Shown: piece after piece, positions 5,820-10,819 of the stretch
Layout: every line of letters starts with the position of its first letter
Numbering within the stretch: position 1 is the first letter of the stretch
NCBI GenBank assembly: GCA_003972865.1
Contig: QOAX01000219.1
Coordinates: 1-10,819 of the forward strand
DNA: 10,819 bases
Direction: 5' to 3'
Origin: Verrucomicrobiota bacterium
Lineage (GTDB): Bacteria; Verrucomicrobiota; Verrucomicrobiia; Limisphaerales; UBA1096
The notes under the pieces: generated by a model
Seen by the model: only the letters and a program-made list of their open reading frames with translations
The model's database searches: none
What the model was told of the DNA's origin: nothing
Translations under genes and position numbers: made by a program

Positions 5820-7207
5820 TGGAACCGCGCACGTTGGGTTATGTTGAGGAGAGCTGCAACGGGCAGCTCGTCGCGGGCCAACGCTCGTCGAGTATCCGCC
5901 GCGTCTGCACCGACTCGCGCCTGGCCAGGCCGGGTGACCTGTTCATTGCGATTCGCGGCGACCGCTTCGACGGGCACGACTACCTCAACGACGCACTTGG
6001 CCAAGGGGCGGAGGCTGCCATGGTCAGCCGTTCCCGGCTTGGCCAAGCGAAGGTCGCCGGGCCGATAATCGAGGTGGAGGAGACACGAGATGCGCTTGGC
6101 CGACTGTCCGCCCATTACCGGCGGGATTTTGAGCTGCCTGTGATTGCGGTTGGCGGCTCCAACGGCAAGACTGGCACTAAGGAAATTTTGGCCACGGTTC
6201 TTGGGCAGCGGCTCGAGACACTCTCGAGCGAGGCCAGTTTCAACAACGACATCGGGGTGCCGCTCACGTTGCTGAGGCTACGCAAGGCCCACGAGGCGGC
6301 GGTGCTCGAGGTCGGCTCGAATCATCCCGGCGAGATGGAGCCGTTGCTTCGGCTCATCCAGCCAAAGTACGGCGTGCTGACAAGCATCGGGCGTGAGCAT
6401 CTGGAGTTTTTTGGCGATCTGGCCGGGGTGATCGAGGAGGAGGGGGCGCTGGCGGAGGCACTGCCGCCGGACGGCTGCCTGTTTGCCAATGGAGACATTG
6501 AGGGACTGGAGGCCATCCGCGCACGCTGCCGCGCAACGGTTGTCACGGTCGGGGCGGGGGAGAGTTGTGACTGGCGGATCGCCGGCATCGCGCTGGACGA
6601 CGAGGGGACGACTTTCGAACTGATTTCGCCGAAGGGAGATTGGAGCGGAGCCTACCGCATCAACCTGCTGGGCCATCAAAACGCCCGGAACGCCGTGCTC
6701 GCAATAGCGCTCGCGGCGGAGCTGGGCCTGAGCCAGGAGGAACTGGACCAAGGCCTGCAGTGTTGCCGTCCGGCGTCGATGCGAATGGAGATGCAGACAC
6801 TCGGCGGTGTCCGCATCATCAACGACGCCTACAACTCCAATCCGGACTCCCTTCTGGCGGCTTTGGAGACGATGGAGTCCTTTCCGACTGGGGGAAAACG
6901 CATTGCCGTTCTCGGCGACATGGCCGAGCTTGGACAAGCCAGCGAGTCCGCCCACGTTGAGGCGGGCCGGCTTGCGGCCAGGCTTGGCCTGGACGGCTTG
7001 GTCGCCGTGGGACAATGGGCGGACACGACGGTGCGAGCAGCGCAGGAGGCCGGCCTGGTCAACGTGGCGGCGTTCGATGACGTCAACGTGGCCGGCCAGG
7101 CACTGGCCAAGAAACTGGAACCGGGCGACGTGGTGCTGATCAAAGGCAGCCGTGCGGCAAAAATGGAACGCATCATCGAGGCATTTTCGGAGGCCATGAA
7201 TACGTAG
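5816..7207 (+). CDS. murF: UDP-N-acetylmuramoyl-tripeptide:D-alanyl-D-alanine ligase MurF
   Basis: MurF adds D-Ala-D-Ala to UDP-MurNAc-tripeptide with ATP in the cytoplasm. The protein has 463 residues, the usual length. Seen in order: CTDSR (31-35) and GDLFIAIRGDRFDGHDY in the substrate-binding domain, P-loop GGSNGKTGTKE (113-123), SFNNDIGVPLTLLRL (141-155), LEVGSNHPGEM (164-174), SIGREHLEFFG (190-200), LLGHQNARNA (284-293), NDAYNSNPDS (336-345) and LIKGSRAAKMER (441-452). The NSNPDS block separates MurF from MurE and MurD. Oddity: after HLEFFG, where the family usually has an AKGE-type motif with the carbamylated Lys, this protein has EEEGA (207-211). The start is ATGATG at 5816 or 5819, overlapping the ftsI stop. 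A reading frame open far upstream inside ftsI is not part of the gene. Confidence 0.94.
   Translation: MMEPRTLGYVEESCNGQLVAGQRSSSIRRVCTDSRLARPGDLFIAIRGDRFDGHDYLNDALGQGAEAAMVSRSRLGQAKVAGPIIEVEETRDALGRLSAHYRRDFELPVIAVGGSNGKTGTKEILATVLGQRLETLSSEASFNNDIGVPLTLLRLRKAHEAAVLEVGSNHPGEMEPLLRLIQPKYGVLTSIGREHLEFFGDLAGVIEEEGALAEALPPDGCLFANGDIEGLEAIRARCRATVVTVGAGESCDWRIAGIALDDEGTTFELISPKGDWSGAYRINLLGHQNARNAVLAIALAAELGLSQEELDQGLQCCRPASMRMEMQTLGGVRIINDAYNSNPDSLLAALETMESFPTGGKRIAVLGDMAELGQASESAHVEAGRLAARLGLDGLVAVGQWADTTVRAAQEAGLVNVAAFDDVNVAGQALAKKLEPGDVVLIKGSRAAKMERIIEAFSEAMNT
5996..6005. repeat. Palindrome CTTGGCCAAG, copy 4 (in murF)
   Basis: An exact copy, here in a different frame giving Leu-Gly-Gln. It lies 42 bases from copy 5. 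Confidence 0.8.
6038..6047. repeat. Palindrome CTTGGCCAAG, copy 5 (in murF)
   Basis: An exact copy, again in the Leu-Gly-Gln frame, in a weakly conserved stretch of the MurF N-terminal domain. Confidence 0.8.
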
Positions 7208-7216
7208 CGAGACAGG

Positions 7217-8380
7217 ATGTTTTTTTACCTCAGCCAGGTTCCGCAGTGGTTGGCCGAAAACGGCCACTCCGCCTGGGCGGACTGGCTCTCCTTCTTGCGG
7301 GTGTTCCAGTACATCACCTTCCGGACAGCCGGCGCGGCGGTCACGGCGCTGCTGTTTTGCTGGTGGCTTGGCCCAAAAATCATCGTGCTGCTCAAGCGGC
7401 TAAAATTCAACCAGGACTACAAGGACAAGGCCGAGGAAGCCGGCGGTCTGGATGCGCGGGTGCTCAGCAAGAGGGGCACGCCGTCGATGGGGGGAGTCAT
7501 GATCGTACTGGCGCTGGATGTGACGGCGCTGCTGTGGGCCAAGTGGAACGAGTTCCTCGCGCTGAGCCTGATGTCGGTGGTGGTGCTGGCGGCGCTGGGT
7601 TTTTATGACGACTGGGTCAAGCTCACCCAGCAGGACAAGGCCGGCATCCACTCGAAAGTGAAGCTGGCGGTGCAACTGGCGCTGGGTCTCTTCATTGGCA
7701 TTTACCTGTGGAATCATCCTGATCCGACCAAGAGCGACTTAATCGGGAAACTGGTGGTGCCGTTTTACAGCGGCGAGATCGTGTTTGCCGGGGTGGGGTT
7801 CGTTGGCCTGCTGGTCACCACAGCGGCCATCGTGGGCAGCTCGAATGCCGTGAACCTGACCGACGGCCTCGATGGACTGGCCATCGGCTGCACGCTGATC
7901 GTGACGTTCGTTTTCATTATTTTCACCTACATCGCCGGCAACAAGATCATGGCCGAGTATCTGCGCGTGCCGTACGTCGAGGGGGCGGGGGAGTTGACGG
8001 TGTTCTGCGCGGCGATGGTGGGTGGCGGGCTGGGGTTTCTCTGGTTCAACTGCCACCCGGCGCAGGTGTTCATGGGCGACACCGGGTCGCTGGCGCTGGG
8101 CGGTGTGCTCGGCGTGATCGCGGTGCTGATTCACCAGCCGTTTGTACTGGTGATCGCCGGGGGTGTGTTCGTGATCGAGGCGGTGTCGGTGCTGATTCAG
8201 ACCGGATGGTTCAAGCATACGCGGCGCAAGTACGGCGAGGGGCGGCGGGTGTTCCTGATGGCGCCGCTGCATCACCACTTCGAGAAAAAGGGCTGGTACG
8301 AGTCGCAGGTGGTCGCCCGGTTTTACATTTTGGGAATTCTTTTCGCGGTGCTCGCTTTGAGCACGCTGAAATTGAGGTAA
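7217..8380 (+). CDS. mraY: Phospho-N-acetylmuramoyl-pentapeptide transferase MraY
   Basis: MraY moves phospho-MurNAc-pentapeptide from UDP onto undecaprenyl phosphate in the inner membrane, making lipid I. The 387-residue protein is a polytopic membrane enzyme with many hydrophobic helices. Catalytic signatures are intact: SKRGTPSMGG (84-93), LGFYDDWVK (127-135, the paired Asp), NAVNLTDGLDGLA (210-222), FNCHPAQVFMGDTGSLALGG (around 277-296, with Asp288) and PLHHHFEKKGW (350-360). The N-terminus (1-30) has an amphipathic start and a Trp-rich segment, as usual for the longer MraY versions. The ATG at 7217 lies nine bases after the murF stop; no proper Shine-Dalgarno sequence is visible, only an AGG directly before the start. 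The intact motifs indicate that lipid-linked precursor synthesis is active. Confidence 0.97.
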   Translation: MFFYLSQVPQWLAENGHSAWADWLSFLRVFQYITFRTAGAAVTALLFCWWLGPKIIVLLKRLKFNQDYKDKAEEAGGLDARVLSKRGTPSMGGVMIVLALDVTALLWAKWNEFLALSLMSVVVLAALGFYDDWVKLTQQDKAGIHSKVKLAVQLALGLFIGIYLWNHPDPTKSDLIGKLVVPFYSGEIVFAGVGFVGLLVTTAAIVGSSNAVNLTDGLDGLAIGCTLIVTFVFIIFTYIAGNKIMAEYLRVPYVEGAGELTVFCAAMVGGGLGFLWFNCHPAQVFMGDTGSLALGGVLGVIAVLIHQPFVLVIAGGVFVIEAVSVLIQTGWFKHTRRKYGEGRRVFLMAPLHHHFEKKGWYESQVVARFYILGILFAVLALSTLKLR

Positions 8381-8391
8381 GTTTGGCAGTC

Positions 8392-9840
8392 ATGTTCAAG
8401 TTGAAAGGCAAGCGGGTTTTGTTGGTCGGCCTCGGTTCGCGCGGCCGGGCGGCCTGCCGCCTGCTCTGTGACTGCGGCGCCTCGGTGGTGGCGGTGGATC
8501 GCGAGGACGACGACCTGCTCCGCCGCGAGACCGGGCCGTTGGCCAAGATGGGGGCGGAGGTGCACCTCGGCTTGGCCAAGCCCCTGGCCAAGCTGCTCGA
8601 CGGCGTCGAGTTGGGCGTGATTAGCGTGGGTGGCATTCGCGAAACAGCCTGGGTGCGCGCCCTGCGCAAGGCGGATCTCCCCGTGATCGGCGAGTTGGAA
8701 CTTGGCTCCCAGCAGTTGCGCTGCCTCAACATCGCGGTGACTGGCACCAACGGCAAGACGCCGGCGGCGAAACTGATCGAACAAGTGCTGATCGGCGCGC
8801 AACGAGAGACCCGGCTGGCCGGCAAGGTGGACTACCCCATTTGCGATGCCGTGGGCGACTCGAAGGAGCTGGATTACCTGATCCTTGCAGTGAACTCGTT
8901 CCAGCTCGAGTTGACCCACTTTTTCAGCCCGACGGTCGCCGTGCTGACGAACATCGCGCCGGACCACATGGATCACTACGGCTGCATGGCGGAGTATGTG
9001 AACGCCAAAGCGCGGATATTTGCCAACCAGCAGCCGTTCGACTGGGCGATCATCCAGAGCGAGGCACTGGCACAGATCCGGTCGTTCGGCATTGAGATTC
9101 TCTGCAAGATCATCACCTTCAGCGCGAGCAACCGCCGGGCGGACATTTCGCTCGATCGCGGTCTGATCGTGAGCCGGGTGCCGGGGTGGGAGGGCCCGCT
9201 GATGGATTTCACCGAGTGCCAGTTGCAGGGGGCGCACAATGCGGAGATTCTGATGGCCGCGCTGGCGGCCGGGCGCGTGTTTCGGATTCCGCTGGAGCAA
9301 TCGGCGGAAGTCCTTAGGAATCACCCGGCGCTGCCGCACCGGTGCGAGCTCGTGGCCGAAATGGGCGGGGTGAGCTACATCAACGACTCTCGCTCCACCA
9401 ACCTCGCCGCTCTCGAGAAGTCACTTTCCTCAATGAAACCAGGCCCAGGCGGACGCCCCAACGTCTGGCTGCTGGCCGGCGGACGCGACAAGGCCGGTGC
9501 CTACCACGACATCGGCCCGCTGCTTTCCCGCAGGGTTAAGGCGGCGTTTTTGATGGGTGAAACCCGTGAAAATCTGCGCACCGCATGGAGCCTATTCACG
9601 CCCTGCCGACTGGTGGATTCGCTGGAGGAGGCGGTCCGCCAGAGCGCGGAATTGGCCGAGGAGGGCGACGTCATTTTGCTCTCGCCAGCGAGTGAGGATT
9701 CCGGTAGCGTCAACGGCTATCAACATCGTGGCGAGATGTTCCGGCGATCAGTCGAACTCTTGGCCGGTACTTCAACGGAAGCTGAAAGCACCGGCAAGGC
9801 CGGTTCAGCCTCAAAAATCCCACACGTCTTGTCGCGATGA
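8392..9840 (+). CDS. murD: MurD-like UDP-MurNAc-L-alanine:D-glutamate ligase with altered motifs
   Basis: MurD normally adds D-Glu to UDP-MurNAc-L-Ala. Position (after mraY, before ftsW) and fold signatures support MurD: VLLVGLGSRGRAACRLL (9-25), PVIGELELGSQ (97-107), P-loop VTGTNGKT (116-123), SFQLE (169-173), TNIAPDHMDHYG (186-197, His192), Lys206 in NAKARIF, GAHNAEILMAAL (280-291) and LLAGGRDKAGAYHDIGPLL (360-378). At 482 residues it is somewhat longer than the common 440-460, partly through a Ser/Thr/Gly-rich tail (458-482). Several usually conserved points differ: SVGGI (78-82) for SPGI, GKTPA (121-125) for GKTTT, Ala166 where E-x-SSFQLE has Glu, Arg334 in NDSRSTN for Lys, and SEDSGSV (434-440) for the C-terminal CASFDMF-type loop. 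It may be a drifted but working MurD, a ligase of changed specificity, or a decaying copy. The ATG at 8392 lies 11 bases after mraY. Confidence 0.86.
   Translation: MFKLKGKRVLLVGLGSRGRAACRLLCDCGASVVAVDREDDDLLRRETGPLAKMGAEVHLGLAKPLAKLLDGVELGVISVGGIRETAWVRALRKADLPVIGELELGSQQLRCLNIAVTGTNGKTPAAKLIEQVLIGAQRETRLAGKVDYPICDAVGDSKELDYLILAVNSFQLELTHFFSPTVAVLTNIAPDHMDHYGCMAEYVNAKARIFANQQPFDWAIIQSEALAQIRSFGIEILCKIITFSASNRRADISLDRGLIVSRVPGWEGPLMDFTECQLQGAHNAEILMAALAAGRVFRIPLEQSAEVLRNHPALPHRCELVAEMGGVSYINDSRSTNLAALEKSLSSMKPGPGGRPNVWLLAGGRDKAGAYHDIGPLLSRRVKAAFLMGETRENLRTAWSLFTPCRLVDSLEEAVRQSAELAEEGDVILLSPASEDSGSVNGYQHRGEMFRRSVELLAGTSTEAESTGKAGSASKIPHVLSR
8571..8580. repeat. Palindrome CTTGGCCAAG, copy 6 (in murD)
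   Basis: An exact copy in the Leu-Ala-Lys frame. Near-copies flank it: TTGGCCAAG at 8540-8548 and TGGCCAAG at 8585-8592. Confidence 0.8.
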
Positions 9841-9879
9841 AACACGTCCTCCAACCACCATATCTTGTGTTCCCGCCCC

Positions 9880-9908
9880 GCGCGCTTGCAAGCGCGCCAG
9901 ATTTTTTT
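9880..9908 (+). terminator. Intrinsic terminator-like hairpin after murD
   Basis: An 18-base perfect palindrome (GCGCGCTTGCAAGCGCGC, 9880-9897) can fold as a seven-pair GC-rich stem with a TGCA loop. It is followed by CAGA and seven T (9902-9908). This is the form of a rho-independent terminator. It lies inside the otherwise continuous operon. No promoter is apparent in the 24 bases between it and the next start, so it may be a leaky terminator or attenuator that lowers expression of the LysM gene and ftsW. Confidence 0.7.
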
Positions 9909-9917
9909 CAATCAACC

Positions 9918-9923
9918 AAGGAG
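9918..9923 (+). promoter_or_regulatory. Strong ribosome binding site of the LysM gene
   Basis: AAGGAG lies nine bases before the ATG at 9933. It is the only canonical Shine-Dalgarno sequence at good spacing before any start in the window, which suggests this gene is translated independently and not by coupling. Confidence 0.8.
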
Positions 9924-9932
9924 TAAATAATC

Positions 9933-10700
9933 ATGTCCAGTCATAACCCACTTCGACCCAAGAGTTCCCTGCTCGAGCAGAAAGCCAAGAGCCGTTCCGG
10001 CCTGCAGATGGTGATGATCATCGTGGCCGTGCACGTGGTTTTCCTCGGGGGGCTGTTGTTCTCCGGCTGCCGCCCGGAACAACCGACACCCGACAACGCG
10101 GCCGACACCAACGCCATTCCGGTTTTGCCACCCATCGGGGGAGGGGTGGCCTCTCCGCCGGGGGCAACCAACGCGGTAAGCGTCGTGGAGCCGCCCGGTA
10201 CGGACACCAACGCAGTGACCGCCGCCCCGCCGCTTCCGGGCGCCACGACCGGCGAACCCAAGCCGCCACCCGTCACGCGCGACCCGGCCTCGGTGGAGGA
10301 CATTGTACCGCTGATCCCCGAGCCAACGGGAGGGCCCGAGGTGCCGGTGGCCATCGGCGAGATCGAATACGTGGTGGCCAAGGGAGACAACTTCACCACC
10401 ATCGCGCGCAAATTCGGCGTTACGGTGCAGGCTATCATCAAGGCCAACCCAGCGGTGGATTCGAATCGCATCGCGATTGGCCAAGTGCTGATCATCCCCG
10501 CGAAGGCACCGAAACCGTCCGAGCCGGCATTGCCGGAGGGAACTACGGTATACGAGGTCAAGTCCGGCGACAACCTCTACAACATCGCCAAGGCACACAA
10601 AACCACGTGGAAGGCGATCCGGGATGCCAACAACCTTCAATCCGACGACATTCGGGCGGGGCAAAAACTGATCATCCCATCACCGGCGGCGAACGAGTAG
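9933..10700 (+). CDS. Predicted lipoprotein with two LysM peptidoglycan-binding domains
   Basis: The 255-residue protein has a hydrophilic N-terminal stretch (1-25), a hydrophobic segment (26-45) ending LLFSGC with Cys46, which resembles a lipobox (Phe at -3 is uncommon), then a Pro/Gly/Thr-rich linker (about 47-118) with three loose TNA(I/V) repeats. Two LysM domains follow: 145-189 (YVVAKGDNFTTIARKFGV to IAIGQVLIIP) and 206-249 (YEVKSGDNLYNIAKAHKT to IRAGQKLIIP). LysM domains bind N-acetylglucosamine in glycan strands. No catalytic domain (peptidase, amidase) is present, so it is a binder or scaffold, anchored by lipid or by the uncleaved helix. Its place between murD and ftsW suggests a role at the division site. 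The ATG at 9933 is fixed by a strong Shine-Dalgarno sequence. The 25 residues before the hydrophobic part make a long signal, so a membrane anchor is a fair alternative. Confidence 0.88.
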   Translation: MSSHNPLRPKSSLLEQKAKSRSGLQMVMIIVAVHVVFLGGLLFSGCRPEQPTPDNAADTNAIPVLPPIGGGVASPPGATNAVSVVEPPGTDTNAVTAAPPLPGATTGEPKPPPVTRDPASVEDIVPLIPEPTGGPEVPVAIGEIEYVVAKGDNFTTIARKFGVTVQAIIKANPAVDSNRIAIGQVLIIPAKAPKPSEPALPEGTTVYEVKSGDNLYNIAKAHKTTWKAIRDANNLQSDDIRAGQKLIIPSPAANE

Positions 10701-10710
10701 TCAGCGGAGC

Positions 10711-10725
10711 ATGCGGCCCGGATGA
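10711..10725 (+). other. Four-codon ORF overlapping the ftsW start
   Basis: ATG at 10711 reads MRPG and stops in an ATGA overlap with the ftsW start at 10722. It resembles the mini-ORF before ftsI in layout. A coupling role is possible, but four codons can easily arise by chance. Confidence 0.2.
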
Positions 10726-10819
10726 AGTTTGCCTCGACCACGCTGGTGTTTGTCGTTTCCGCCCTGCTTGCGCTGGGGTTGGTGATGCTCTACAGCGCCA
10801 CCATGTTCCACCGGGGGGG
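10722..10819 (+). CDS. ftsW: FtsW, septal peptidoglycan glycosyltransferase (partial, 5' end)
   Basis: Only the first 32 codons lie in the window; the gene runs off its end. The visible part is a hydrophobic helix, TTLVFVVSALLALGLVMLYSAT, matching the first membrane segment of SEDS-family proteins, where (G)LVM(V/L)YSAS/T is a hallmark of FtsW and RodA. FtsW polymerises glycan from lipid II and partners FtsI. Its position in the dcw order (after murD) favours FtsW over RodA. The ATG at 10722 lies 21 bases after the LysM gene stop. The last seven bases of the window are all G, so the very end should be read with care. Confidence 0.85.
   Translation, partial: MKFASTTLVFVVSALLALGLVMLYSATMFHRG

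Larger units (their letters stand above)
9837..9926 (+). other. 29-codon ORF running through a terminator hairpin
   Basis: An ATG overlapping the murD stop (ATGA, 9837-9840) opens 29 codons ending at the TAA inside the leader of the next gene. The peptide would begin MKHVLQPPYLVFPPRAL and resembles nothing I know. Because it reads through the hairpin at 9880-9897, ribosomes on it could prevent terminator folding. It may equally be chance; start-stop overlaps are common in this operon, which slightly raises the odds of translation. Confidence 0.3.

Noticed and set aside
6278..7267. Long minus-strand open frame (329 codons) opposite murF
   Set aside because: Shadow of murF with no recognisable motif; stop-free frames are common opposite GC-rich genes.
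8206..8391. Upstream extension of murD into mraY
   Set aside because: It overlaps the conserved MraY C-terminus; MurD homology begins right after the ATG at 8392.
8323..9339. Long minus-strand open frame (338 codons) opposite murD
   Set aside because: Same reason; the product is a low-complexity Arg/His/Gln-rich string.
10813..10819. Run of seven G at the window end
   Set aside because: Could be real coding sequence in ftsW (Arg-Gly-Gly) or an end artefact; nothing can be decided from the window.

Overview
This window is the front half of a bacterial dcw (division and cell wall) cluster, preceded by a divergent tRNA-modification gene. It is clearly GC-rich (about 60% by eye). The gene set suggests a Gram-negative-type bacterium of the PVC group, most likely Verrucomicrobiota. 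The grounds are an unrecognised protein gene between mraZ and rsmH, a LysM-protein gene between murD and ftsW, and few Shine-Dalgarno sequences. This placement is inference from gene order and protein flavour, not a database result.

Layout. Bases 1-1071 (minus strand) hold complete queA, for the penultimate step of queuosine synthesis. Bases 1072-1354 are the divergent intergenic region. It holds an A/T tract, a good sigma-70-type promoter (TTGACG, 17 bp, TAGAAA) and a run of six G-rich pentamers spaced exactly 10 bp apart, which look like an extended MraZ operator. From 1355 all genes read rightward and are tightly packed: mraZ, an unrecognised 252-residue protein, rsmH (mraW), an ftsL-like gene, ftsI (class B PBP), murF, mraY and murD. 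Next come a terminator-like hairpin, a two-LysM predicted lipoprotein gene and the first 98 bases of ftsW, cut by the window end. Several junctions are ATGA or GTGA overlaps (mraZ/unknown, unknown/rsmH, ftsI/murF), which suggests one translationally coupled operon.

How the genes work together. MraZ should control the operon through the repeats at its own promoter. RsmH methylates 16S rRNA. FtsL and FtsI, with FtsW, form the septal synthase core. MurF, MraY and MurD make and mount the peptidoglycan precursor. The LysM protein would bind the product.

Main oddities. murE is missing from its usual place between ftsI and murF. The gene in the murD position keeps the fold signatures but has lost several near-invariant residues (SPG, the catalytic Glu before SSFQLE, the Lys of NDSKATN, and the C-terminal D-Glu-binding loop). 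MurF has Glu where the family usually has the carbamylated Lys. The 10-bp palindrome CTTGGCCAAG occurs six times, in two reading frames and once outside genes, so it appears selected as DNA. ftsI starts just after an A8 tract where a one-base slip would open an upstream ATG start. I found no tRNA, rRNA, CRISPR array, insertion sequence or phage gene.
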